NCBI GenBank assembly: GCA_001510575.1
Contig: LNGK01000002.1
Coordinates: forward strand, 3,026,144 to 3,090,143
DNA length: 64,000 nucleotides
Reading direction: 5' to 3'
Origin: Knoxdaviesia capensis
Taxonomy: Eukaryota > Ascomycota > Sordariomycetes > Microascales > Gondwanamycetaceae
Part shown: one piece after another, positions 47,601 through 56,983 of the stretch
Position numbering within the stretch: the stretch's first letter is position 1
Layout: every line of letters starts with the position of its first letter
Program-made: the position numbers and the translations under genes
Notes under the pieces: model-generated
What the model was told of the DNA's origin: nothing
What the model saw: the letters and a program-made list of their open reading frames with translations, nothing else
The model's database searches: none

Positions 47601-48804
47601 TGGTACAGCGTCTAGGGAGGCCCGACGATACTTGAACAAGAAATTGGTTGGTATATGCGGTGCCATGTGAAAATCCGATTCTGGATGTTTCTCACCGATT
47701 GCACAGCATCAGTTCGCATATAATCCAAATGCACTTGAATGCCGAAGGTCCTCCGGCCGCCGTCCCGGATCCATGGCCGGACCGACCCGGAGATGGTCCA
47801 GACAGTCCAAAAAGGGAACTTAGCATGGTGTGGGAGATTTACATAGTCCCGAGGCTGCCGAATAGCACATGGCTGTTTCTTGTTACGGTCTAGACTGTTT
47901 GGTAAAATGATGCTAATTTTATCGGCAATCGGAGAGTTCCCTGTGCCAATATGAAGTCAACAAAACCTGGAAGCTGTGACGTGAACGCTGCCTGTTGATT
48001 CCATCTTTTTATATCCGCATCCCTCTGCCAGTGACTTGATCTGTCGCCTCTAGCAGTTCATCTCTCTGATCCACGGAATTAATCGCAGTTTCCTTCTCGA
48101 TTTTCTCCGATCCGTTCCTAGACTCTGGGCACTCGATTTTCGGCGTCTGCAGGAAAAGAAAGTTGTCACCGGCGCGGAAGTACCGGTACATGTCATCGAC
48201 GCCATTCGACGTCCGTCTAAGTGCCGGTACAAGGCTGTTCACGCCCTCCATTTGTGCCACCCCCAAGCAAACAAGAATTCCACAACCCCGAAGTTGTGAC
48301 GAGCAAATCCAGTAAGATAGCCTTTTCTCGGGGCACACTATTGCGTAGTGGTTTCTTGGGAGAAGTTTGTTTGGCCTTTGCACGGCGCGTGAGAGAGTCT
48401 GTGGGCCTGGATATAAGAGCCAGTACTGGCATCTGCCCCCCGGACTGCCCACTTACAGAGATGTCGATGGCCTCGCTTTTCTATGAAATCCCCAGCTTTA
48501 TCTCTTTTTGATATATCGATATATATATATACATGCAGAAGTCTCGTGGGATTGGAACTCGCAATATCTTGGCGAATCCATCAACTAGTCCCCCCAACGT
48601 CAAAATACCCACCCCAAGCCTAATTCGATCCCACCGCATTTGAAACTTGCATCTCCGGCGCACGCCAGCGTTTCCAATTATACACATATCTTTTCGGTTC
48701 CTTACAGCAAAAAAATCTGCTGATCCTCGCCCTGAGCCTTTTCCCGTCTTTATCTTCTGGTGCAAATAACCCTGACCTCCTTTTGATCCCTGATACACAC
48801 CACG
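44682..48804. other. 4.1 kb gene-poor region
   Basis: No gene recognised on either strand. It holds an ATTTT-type repeat (46525-46580), a run of TA near 48511-48532 just before the transporter gene, and otherwise ordinary unique sequence with short open frames. The two ends hold the promoters of the AKR (left) and transporter (right) genes. Confidence 0.5.
46525..46580. repeat. (ATTTT)n pentanucleotide repeat
   Basis: About ten units of ATTTT with one interruption (GTTT), preceded by ATTT units from about 46500. Non-coding. Confidence 0.9.
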
Positions 48805-50286
48805 ATGCCCAACAACGAGCAACGTCTCCGGCACACAACGTCGATGCTGGGCCGACAAGTCATCTCTACCGAGGGCTCTCCTCGCGACTCGGATGATCGA
48901 ATGTCCGATGACACACACGTTGGCCAGTCCGGGTCGACGTCGTCCAGCTCGCTGGCGTCCGAAGCCAGCACTCAGCCCTCGCACATCGACATCCCCGCCA
49001 GACCAGCCTCCGCCGCCGCTTCCGAACCGCTGGCCAGCGCCGCCCCAGCCCCGGCCCCGGCCTCCGCTGTGACACGGAAACTCAGCGTCGTGATCCCGCC
49101 AGACGCCCATAAACTCCCGCTCAACGAACGGCTGCAACGGATCTCGTGGGCGTGGTTCCCGGCCACCGTCAGCACCGGCTCGATCGCCTCGCTCCTCAGC
49201 CAACAACCCTACACATTCCGAGGTCTGCGGACTATTGGCAAGATCTTCTTCTTCATCGACTTGGTGCTGTTTCTCCTCTTCTTTATGATGCTGGTTGTGC
49301 GGTTTGTCAACAACCCGTCACATATCGTGCGTAGTCTGCGCCACCCGGCCGAGACTTTCTTCTTCAGTACCTTCTGGGTTACAGGTGCCATGTTGATGTA
49401 CGGCTTCCAAGTGTACGGTGTGCCGGGTGCTGGACCGTGGCTGGTCACTGCGATGCGGATTCTGTTTTGGATATACATTACATGTGCTACCCTGGTGTCT
49501 CTGATTCAATTCCATGTTGTCTTCCATCTGGAAAAGATCATCTTGGCGGGTGGCAGTGCTTTCCCCTACTGGATGCTCCCGGCATATCCGTTCCTTGTCA
49601 CTGGCGTACTGGCTGCTGCGATCTCAAAGACCCAGCCTGATGAGCATGCCACCCAGATCATTGTTGCTGGTATTGCTACTCAGGGGTTTGGCTGGATCCT
49701 GGCCCTGACGATCCTCGTCATCTACGTGTCCCGGCTGATGAACGGCCTGCCGGTCAAGCCCTCGGCCCGCCCGGCCATGTTCCTGGCTGTCGGTCCTGCC
49801 GGGTTCACTGCGGCCGGCCTCCTTACCCTTGGCACTGAAGCGAAGGCCCGCCTGCCCGCCGGATTCCTTGTCGGCGAAACCCTGCCGACTGGCGAACTGT
49901 GGTACGCCATGGGCTTCGCCTGTGCCGTGTTCCTGTGGCTCGTGGCCATCTGGTTCTCGCTGCTCACCACGGTTATCGTGCTCTGCGGCATCCGTAAGAT
50001 GCGGTTCACCCTTCTCTGGTGGCCCGTGATCTTCCCCAACGCCGCTCTGAACATTGCGACCATCCACATTGGCAACACTCTCGAAAGTCGCGCCATCCGC
50101 GGCATTGGGTCCGCCATGACAATCATCCTCGTGGCATTGTGGTTTGTGTGCTTCTTCTTCCATGTTCATGCCGTCTGCACGCACAGGATCCTGGCTTACG
50201 GAAAGGATCTCGGCTTTGACGAGACTCTGGAGGATCTGGCCAAGAAGATCCAGGCCGACCGGGAAAAGGGTGATAATGTAGTATAA
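48805..50286 (+). CDS. C4-dicarboxylate/malate transporter, TDT family (Mae1 type)
   Basis: One exon, 493 residues. The first 100 residues are Ser/Ala/Pro-rich and disordered. About ten membrane segments follow from FPATVSTGSIASLLS (about 116) to the last span (IILVALWFVCFFFHVHAVC, ending near 462), then a charged tail (LEDLAKKIQADREKGDN). The motifs PYTFRGLRTIGKIFFFIDLV, SLRHPAETFFFSTFW, YGVPGAGPWLVTAMRILFW, IIVAGIATQGFGW and FLAVGPAGFTAAGLL match the tellurite-resistance/dicarboxylate transporter family. The GPxGFTA and IIVAGxxxQGxG blocks are closer to Schizosaccharomyces Mae1 than to the sulfite pump Ssu1. It probably moves malate or another C4 dicarboxylate at the plasma membrane. Substrate and direction are inference. 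No intron is needed. Confidence 0.88.
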   Translation: MPNNEQRLRHTTSMLGRQVISTEGSPRDSDDRMSDDTHVGQSGSTSSSSLASEASTQPSHIDIPARPASAAASEPLASAAPAPAPASAVTRKLSVVIPPDAHKLPLNERLQRISWAWFPATVSTGSIASLLSQQPYTFRGLRTIGKIFFFIDLVLFLLFFMMLVVRFVNNPSHIVRSLRHPAETFFFSTFWVTGAMLMYGFQVYGVPGAGPWLVTAMRILFWIYITCATLVSLIQFHVVFHLEKIILAGGSAFPYWMLPAYPFLVTGVLAAAISKTQPDEHATQIIVAGIATQGFGWILALTILVIYVSRLMNGLPVKPSARPAMFLAVGPAGFTAAGLLTLGTEAKARLPAGFLVGETLPTGELWYAMGFACAVFLWLVAIWFSLLTTVIVLCGIRKMRFTLLWWPVIFPNAALNIATIHIGNTLESRAIRGIGSAMTIILVALWFVCFFFHVHAVCTHRILAYGKDLGFDETLEDLAKKIQADREKGDNVV

Positions 50287-50617
50287 AGGAATCGTGACCA
50301 GATTTATGGTCGTTTACAGAGTAGTGGAGACAGAAAAGGAGAGAGAGAGAGATAGAAGGGGAAAAGTGCTTTGGGAGAGCTAAGAGTCTAGCTGGTCTGC
50401 CACCGAGATTTTGGAAGGCCTTGAGCATTGCGATAGCGTTTTCGTTATTTTGTATTCAGAGTGGGCGAGCAATGGCGTTTTCGTTTATATATCACGTTAT
50501 AGCTTGGATGATTTTCGTTTCTATCGCATTAAAATGATAATGATTGCATATATTGCACGGTTGTGATACTGTCTGTGGTTTGACTAACCAAGATGGCTAT
50601 TATGAAGGTTAAAGGGA
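50287..50617. other. Convergent intergenic spacer
   Basis: 331 bases between the transporter and F-box gene ends; should contain both 3' UTRs. Nothing else seen. Confidence 0.6.
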
Positions 50618-52297
50618 TCAGACTACGGTGACTTCGAATTCCGCCCGGAAAGCAAGACGCGATAAGGGAACGTTTTCTCCTTGAAAGACGTAATCCTTAA
50701 AAGATTTAACCGTTTGGACAAGTGTGATCATCTTCTCGACCTCTGCACTTGGCGCCTCAAGATAGAGCCATCGAAGGGCGTTAAAGTGACCAGCCGCCAG
50801 AGAAGCAACAAAATCCTGTACGTCGTCGGCGTACCGTGATGACCGACCACAGAGTGCGAGGTTGCAGAGACTTTCTGGCAAAATCTCTGGTAACTGGCTG
50901 TGGCCACGGGGAGTTCGCGGGAATGGGATGGCGGAATATTCGAACAGAAGACACTTGAGGTTGGAAAAGACTGAGAGACTTGGGAGACGCCATAAATGGT
51001 AGGCTTCAACGTTGAATTCGGGGTGGCCCGGCATCCATGATGGGTGGGAAGATGGATACCAGAGATCCATGTGCAATTTAGAAATGGAGTCCTTCCATGG
51101 GAGAAGTAAGGGGACTGACGTTGCTGGATTGAGCAAGGGACGGTGAGTCTGGTTATCGAGACCGCGCAGGATTACAGTGTCAAGATGGGGTCCAATTAGG
51201 GAAATAATCCATTTCAGACGAGCCCGGCTTATTGACGAGGAGGATATACGAAGTTCTTTGAGCTGTGGTAGAGGTGCATCTGCTGATGGAATATGGGGCT
51301 CTGGGTACCGAGATTCTGGGGGAATATACGAAGCCCTTTCCTCGGTATTCACCAAATGGAGAGACTTGATGTTAGCTCCAAGGTCTTGTATCAAAGCTCT
51401 GAGGTTCTGTTCTGCCCACTGTTCTCTGCAATTGATGGCAAGATACCGGATGTGTTCACCACGCGGTACGGACTTTGATTGGAACTTGTCGGGCCCTGAG
51501 GTCGGGTCGTATGTGTATTTTGGCATGTGGACCGCAGTGACCCGTGTACACACGGCTAGGATTGCAATCCACAAGGCCCGGGCAGTAAACGGAGAGCCAA
51601 AATAGCCGTGCATGACAATGCCGGCTGCTTTGAGTTCCTGCCAGATACTCGGTATGCGGATTTGTAAAGCCGTAACTTCATCAGAACCCGAACAATCACC
51701 ACCCGCGACCTGACCTTGACCAGAGGGAGCAATTCCCTCGGCGACGGTAACTGCTCTTTCTATGTAAGAGTCGAGTTCTGCTGCGGTAGGATATTTGTAC
51801 GAATGACCTATATCGCCTCCGAGAATGATCTCCCTGACGGATAGCGCCAGATGAGGGGCGTGGAGAAGTGAGCGCGTGAGGGGGAACAAGTTCTTCCGAG
51901 CAACGTCGGCGCAGTGAAACAGAATTGGCTGGGCAATCGACCTGAGTCGGCGGGAGGTCAGGCAGAAACTCTGCAGATCTGCACGTCCGCTCCGGTGTCG
52001 ATAGATGTTTTTCTTTTCAGAGTCCAGCAGCGAAAATTGAAGGTCATATTGCTCCAATTCGTATCGCACCGAGCGGCACAGTTCGTGGAAGTGCCACATA
52101 TCGTCGAAGCCACCTTGGCCACTCAGCGTGTAGCAGTGCGAGCAAAACATCTCGAATATTTCATTCAAGATATCGAATGGGAGCGTGTCCAACCGCGGAG
52201 GAGGTGGTCGGGTGCCACCGGGTGGCTCATGTTGGTAGTCGGACGCCGGGATGGAAGTGGGGCCGGGCGCCGGGCCTGGATCCACAGTTCCGGTCAT
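50618..52297 (-). CDS. F-box protein, leucine-rich type
   Basis: A single exon gives 559 residues from the ATG at 52297 (MTGTVDPGPAPGPTSIPASD). The frame is open to 52420, but the extra N-terminus looks like translated leader, so I prefer the internal start. After a Pro-rich stretch, an F-box begins near residue 36 (LDTLPFDILNEIFEMFCSHC) and continues to LTSRRLRSIAQPILF, interrupted by a 55-residue insertion. The rest has irregular Leu-rich strands (ELRISSSSISRARLKWIISL, HLDTVILRGLDN, LESLCNLALCG-like) typical of fungal F-box proteins. It should act as a substrate receptor of an SCF ubiquitin ligase through Skp1. The target is unknown. Such genes are numerous and fast-evolving in filamentous fungi. 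Confidence 0.8.
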   Translation of the reverse strand: MTGTVDPGPAPGPTSIPASDYQHEPPGGTRPPPPRLDTLPFDILNEIFEMFCSHCYTLSGQGGFDDMWHFHELCRSVRYELEQYDLQFSLLDSEKKNIYRHRSGRADLQSFCLTSRRLRSIAQPILFHCADVARKNLFPLTRSLLHAPHLALSVREIILGGDIGHSYKYPTAAELDSYIERAVTVAEGIAPSGQGQVAGGDCSGSDEVTALQIRIPSIWQELKAAGIVMHGYFGSPFTARALWIAILAVCTRVTAVHMPKYTYDPTSGPDKFQSKSVPRGEHIRYLAINCREQWAEQNLRALIQDLGANIKSLHLVNTEERASYIPPESRYPEPHIPSADAPLPQLKELRISSSSISRARLKWIISLIGPHLDTVILRGLDNQTHRPLLNPATSVPLLLPWKDSISKLHMDLWYPSSHPSWMPGHPEFNVEAYHLWRLPSLSVFSNLKCLLFEYSAIPFPRTPRGHSQLPEILPESLCNLALCGRSSRYADDVQDFVASLAAGHFNALRWLYLEAPSAEVEKMITLVQTVKSFKDYVFQGENVPLSRLAFRAEFEVTVV

Positions 52298-54190
52298 GGC
52301 GTGAATGGATTCTGAAACTGTGCAGATTGATGGAGGGGATATCGAAGAAAAAAAAAAGATGTTGATTTCGTATTCAAAAGGCTTGATCATTGATAGCTGC
52401 GGGATAGGACCTTTGATCAAAATCTGGGAATAGCCCTGATATGTGTCAAAGAGGGGCTACAGTGGTAATTAATGCCTGTTGATGCCCATCTTGAATCTGA
52501 GCGGATGACGTCCGGTATTTATATTTCAGCGCTATGTACTTCAAACGGGATAACTTGGCCGGTCATCAAGGTGGGGGAGATATATCGTGACACTTGCCAG
52601 AAAGTGTTGGCAAGGCGGACAGGCAGGATCAGAGTGCCCGTCCTCTATACTAACTTCGGCCTTTGATGGCACCCGATACCACCATAGATGCAGTTCCATA
52701 CGCCCCGTTTGTGCAGAGGCCAACGCCCCCACTGCAACCATGGAATACGGCTTACCGGAACATGCAATCACACGAGCAATCACACGTAATTGGGCTTTCC
52801 TGCACGGCATATTGCTTTCAAAGTGTCAGTAAACTTTGAAACAGGGTTTATTGATTGAAATTCCAGTTATCAAGCACGATAGAGCGCTCTGAGTGACGCC
52901 TGTGATAGTCGGGACATAATCGAGCAAGTTGAGGGTTATACCCTGACCCCGGGGCTAAACCCTAAAATACCCGCCCAAGTCTGCCGTGTTCCGTTTGTCT
53001 CCCCCTTGCATCTACCTGCCCACTCTCAGCATCATTATTTCAAGCAAATGCAGAAATACTCCCGTTGAATGCCGCCAAATCATCAGCTCCAATATTATTA
53101 CGGTCCTTGCATGATATCCACTATCCGCTAGATCTCTGCGCAGATTATTCTTATCTGCCCTCGTTCCCTGAAACTCTCCTGGGCCATCTAAACTCCGCAA
53201 CGGATCAAGCTCTAGGACTTGGTCTTACAATGTGACACTCAGAAGAGGCCATCCCGTGGCTGGCTGAAGCAGCTGAACGGGATATCGTCGAATACTGTGG
53301 ACTCACAGGCCATCAAACCAACCCCCGCCCCCCACAAAGTGCCATACCGACCTTGATTTCTTGCCGAATTCCAGTTCCTGACTGTGGCTGGCGGCCGTGA
53401 AACGGTCTGGTATGGGGGTTGTCGGAGACGGGAGGAAGCAGGCTTCGCGGAAAGGGTTGTGGTGCGTGAGGCTAGACAAAGTCTGTAACAGACATTCCAG
53501 AGAAGAGGTTCTCAGTCGCGTTGTGCTTCGCGAAGCATTCCCGAGGCCCCCTGGACACGCTCTTCACGATGAGACACTGCGTGTCCCTAGCATCTTCAAC
53601 ATGTCAAAATGCAGATTCAGATCGATAGTGCAATGTTTGTCTCACCGGGAGAGAACTCCTCTATCGTCCAATAATCCCGTAGATCTGAGGCACGCCATTA
53701 TGTCCCCCGACAGTATGTGCTCGCCGCCTCCATTCCACAGCCCCTTGCGGCTCCTACTCGGTGGTTGCCCCAGAGGACCCTGAATCTTCAATATGTGTCC
53801 CCTGCGTGGGACAATTATCATGACCCTGCATTTCTTCTGTGGGGTTTCTCGCTCCCTGGGAGCGTGGCTGCAATATCCAAACCCGGCTCGGTGGGAGTGG
53901 GAGTGGGAGAATCTGGCCCTGGAAGACTGCCACAACTTGGGGGTACGGGCCTTGGCTTGGTATCTAGATCGCCGCGTTGCTCTATATAAGATCCCACAAG
54001 CCGCAGGCCTTTTGTCAGATTCTGTTGGTGTTGATCTTCCAGACCTCATCGACTCCTCTTCACTTCAGCAAAGGCAACCACAGGTTTAGTGCTCCACAAC
54101 AGATCACACACCACGCACTCTTCCCTTTACGTCGCTCCCCGTCTAAGCTTTGCGAACAACAAAAAACAATACCGGCTTCTCTTCGCCATA
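52298..54190. other. Divergent intergenic region
   Basis: 1.9 kb between the F-box and Cys-module genes. It contains a telomere-like AAACCCTAAA (52957-52966) and the TATA box of the right-hand gene (53983). No gene recognised. Confidence 0.5.
53983..53990 (+). promoter_or_regulatory. TATA box of the secreted Cys-module gene
   Basis: TATATAAG lies 200 bases before the ATG at 54191, followed by a C/A-rich leader. Confidence 0.5.
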
Positions 54191-55652
54191 ATGAGACTGT
54201 CACCGGTTCTCGCCATTGCCGGCCTCTGCGTCCTGCGGGCCTCAGCTGCCACTGTCCGATGTGCTGCCGATAAGTGAGTTTACTATACACCTTGAACAAA
54301 CGTATCACACGAAGAAATGTGTGACTAACACATGGTGCTCATCAGCTGCTATCGGGCTATGTTCCCGTGCCCCTCGCCAAGCGCTGTGTCTCTGGCTGCT
54401 GCATTCTGCGCTACGATCACCGGGCCGGGTGATGGCACTGTCGTCACCGCGACGAACTACCCGACCCGGGCCACCAACGCCTGCGGAGACACTCCCGATC
54501 GCTACATCTCGGCCTGCCGCTGTGGACCTACCTGCAGTCAGAGCAGCAGCACGTTGGCGTCCGCCACCACCTCCGCCGCCCCCAGATGTGCTGCGGACAA
54601 GTAAGTCTCCTGGGCTGTAAGGGGATAGGGGGACACAGCGAGAAAGTGTCCAGAAAAACTTACAGTTCTTCTTCGCCAGCTGCTACCGTGCCATGTTCCC
54701 GTGCGCATCACCAAGCGCTGTGGCACTGGCTGTTGATTTCTGCGCTACCATCACCATGACTGTTGGTGGGACAGCCACTGACTATCCAACTCGGGCCACC
54801 AACGCGTGCGGAGACACTCCCGACCGCTACATCTCTGCCTGCCGCTGCGGCCCGACCTGTAGCCAGAGCAGCAGCTCGGCGCTCCCTACAACCACGACTT
54901 CCACGTCAACATCTGCCACGACCAGCTTCAGCTCAGCCTCGTTCAGCAACTCCACGTCGTCTCTCCCGTCAACGACAACAACTCCCGACTTGTCGAGTTT
55001 CAACAGCCCGTCGGCCTCGTCGACTACTTTGACCAGCAGCTCACCCAGTTCGTCGTCTTCTTCTTCGGAGACCAGCTCCACTTTCACTACTACCTCCACT
55101 ACTACCTCCACTACGACTGTCTCCGACTCCACGTCGACATCGACATCGACGTCTGTAACCAACACCAGAACGGAGCCTTCGATGTCAACTTCGCTTTCCA
55201 TTTCGGAAACTTCGTCTTCAAGCGCTCCTTCTTCCTCAACGTTCGTGGACCTATCTGAGACTATTACGACGAATTCCACCACGTCTAGCTCGGTTGGCTC
55301 TCTATCAACCGGATTTTCGTCTACGGGAACTGGTAGCGGGATCTTCACAAACTCAACCACGGTAGCTGATGCTTCCACGACCCCCACCACGCCAATTGGC
55401 TCTTTGTCAACGGGGGGCATTTTCACCAACTCAACATCTGTAGTGACCACGATTATTACCGGGTCGTCTTCCAATACTAGTCAGGGCCAGGCCCAGATAT
55501 CAGACCCGTCGATGCCGGCGGAATCTAACACCGCTTCATCCACCTCGGGAACTTCAACCCCTTCAGACGACGAGATGACCACTTCAACCACCACTTCCAC
55601 TCAGACTTCAACTTCGACCCAGACGTCGACCACTGTCGCAGGTGAGACCTAG
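54191..55652 (+). CDS. Secreted protein with duplicated Cys-rich module and Ser/Thr-rich stalk
   Basis: Exons 54191-54273, 54346-54600 and 54680-55652 give 436 residues. A signal peptide (MRLSPVLAIAGLCVLRASA) leads to RCAADN. Exons 2 and 3 each begin with the same module: CYRAMFPC, an FCATIT strand, YPTRATNACGDTPDRYISAC, RCGPTCSQ. Exon 2 ends with RCAADN again, so the repeat unit equals one whole exon, and both introns (72 and 79 nt) interrupt the same codon in phase 2. After the second module comes a mucin-like stalk of about 250 residues rich in Ser and Thr, likely O-mannosylated. Such layouts are typical of cell-wall or surface proteins. As read, the protein ends TSTTVAGET without a GPI signal, but a hydrophobic GPI-like tail is encoded just beyond the stop in another frame (55661-55795). 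I do not know a named family for the module. A minus-strand frame across the stalk is a shadow. Confidence 0.72.
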
Positions 55653-56179
55653 CTATAGGAGGTGGAACTTCTTTCTACGGAGCGATGATTGGAGATACAT
55701 CAACGATTACCTATTGGGCTACATCCATGGTTGGTTCTGTTTTGCTGGTTCTTGCTTTTTCTCATGCTGTTCAGAAACATGATGGACGTACGATATTTCA
55801 TGCGACGTTTCGAGAATCGCCGGATTGCTCAAATTGGAGGACTTGAGGGATTATGGGTGCATATCATTGGGCTATTGCGGCAGTCTTTTCTTTTCTTATG
55901 GGCGTTTCGACAGATATATATTAGTTGGAGTTTTATGGTGTTCTTTTAGGATAAGTGTTATATTTGACCCAGTTTCTATGTATCTCCCCTGGCTCGTTTG
56001 CACTGATTGAGTAGGACAGAGAAAACAGTAACCGTGTCTGCCTCATTTCCTGTAGAGGAGTCGTCCTCAGTTCTCTCCATTGAATTCGATAAAGCTCGAA
56101 AGTACAGTCGTCCGCCCTTGAATGGGGTATCATTTGATAACAAGTTTCTTCATCGAGTGATTAGTCTTCCGACAAAAAC
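55653..56179. other. Convergent spacer with an out-of-frame GPI-like tail
   Basis: 527 bases between the stop of the Cys-module gene and the end of the Ala-rich gene. The first 140 bases encode, in a frame shifted by two, a typical GPI-anchor ending (see findings). The rest is A/T-rich and should be 3' UTR. Confidence 0.5.
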
Positions 56180-56983
56180 TCAAATCAAACAGTAGTTGTG
56201 GCGCCGCTCACGGGCCGCCGCGACCATGGCTCTAGCCGTTGAGCCCTCGGCTCTGGCCGCCGCAGTCTCCATTCTGGCCGCTGCGGCTTCAGCCCTCGAT
56301 GCCGCGGCTTCAGCCCTCAACGCCGCGGCTTCAGCCCTCAACGCCGCGGCCTCAGCCCTCATAGCCGCGGCCTCAGCCCTCATCGCCGCGGCCTCGAGAG
56401 CGGCGTACCAGGCAGCAGTAGTGGCGGCGGGGCCTGCGGCTTCTGCGGCGGCTTGGGCAGCAGCGGCCGGCGCCACGGCCGTTGCGGCCCGGAGAGCAGA
56501 CGGGTCGATGGCGCCAGGGGGAGAGGTAGTTGGGGCGGCGGTTGACAACGGTGTCGTGGCTGTCATCCCTTCGTCTTCTACAGGCACGATTAGAACGAGA
56601 TGATGATCCTACAGAAAGTTGTTCCATGTTTAGAAGACGAAACAGGAAAAAGGGGGGGAGATGAGGGAGATGAAGAAAGATTTGAGTGGGGTGAAGTTAC
56701 TTCGATAGGGGGTGGAGGCAGATGAAGAGGGATGTAGATGGGATGAGAGGTGGAAGGGGTAAAAGCATTGAACCGAACGGGAGGAGTACGTACATGTAGG
56801 AACCTGGCTTTAGTTCTCTGAAGGCGATGGCTCCTGCCACCTTCAATCGCTAGGTAAGAGAGGGGAAGTTCGGTTAATCTTACCTGAGGCGTCTACCAAA
56901 GTTCGTTGACTACTTGTCGATCGTAGTGAGACGATGCTTCCTTCTCTCTCAGGTGAGATGGAGCGGCTTCCAGGGTTAGCCAT
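56180..56983 (-). CDS. Alanine-rich heptad-repeat protein, exon model uncertain
   Basis: My best model has exons 56983-56884, 56849-56794 and 56608-56180, giving 194 residues. It starts MANPGSRSISPEREGSIVSL, a Ser-rich protein-like N-terminus, and exon 1 ends at a good donor (GTAAGA). A second short exon with a GTACGT donor keeps the frame open into the long Ala-rich last exon. That exon carries five heptad-type units of the form AEAAAxR (x = M, L or S), predicting a long amphipathic helix, and ends RERRHNYCLI. The weak point is intron 1, only 34 nt. Skipping exon 2 would join exon 1 to another frame of exon 3 that ends at 56373 with an Arg-rich peptide. The plus strand is also open here because of the repeat. 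No family recognised. Confidence 0.4.
56283..56387. repeat. Five 21-bp tandem repeats coding Ala-rich heptads
   Basis: Units of 21 bp (consensus gcggcytcagccctcaacgcc) at 56283, 56304, 56325, 56346 and 56367, with a partial unit after. Differences are few (GAT/AAC/ATA/ATC at one codon). Since 21 is a multiple of three, copy-number change keeps every frame, which explains why both strands stay open. Confidence 0.9.

Noticed and set aside
54827..55474. 215-codon minus-strand frame rich in Glu, Val and Asp
   Set aside because: Reverse of the Ser/Thr stalk codons (TCC/ACC/ACG read as GGA/GGT/CGT-type complements); no start context or motif.
56196..56603. Plus-strand 135-codon Ala/Ser frame over the 21-bp repeats
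   Set aside because: Open only because the 21-bp unit lacks stops on both strands; the minus strand has an upstream protein-like exon and gives charged amphipathic heptads, so it is the better candidate.
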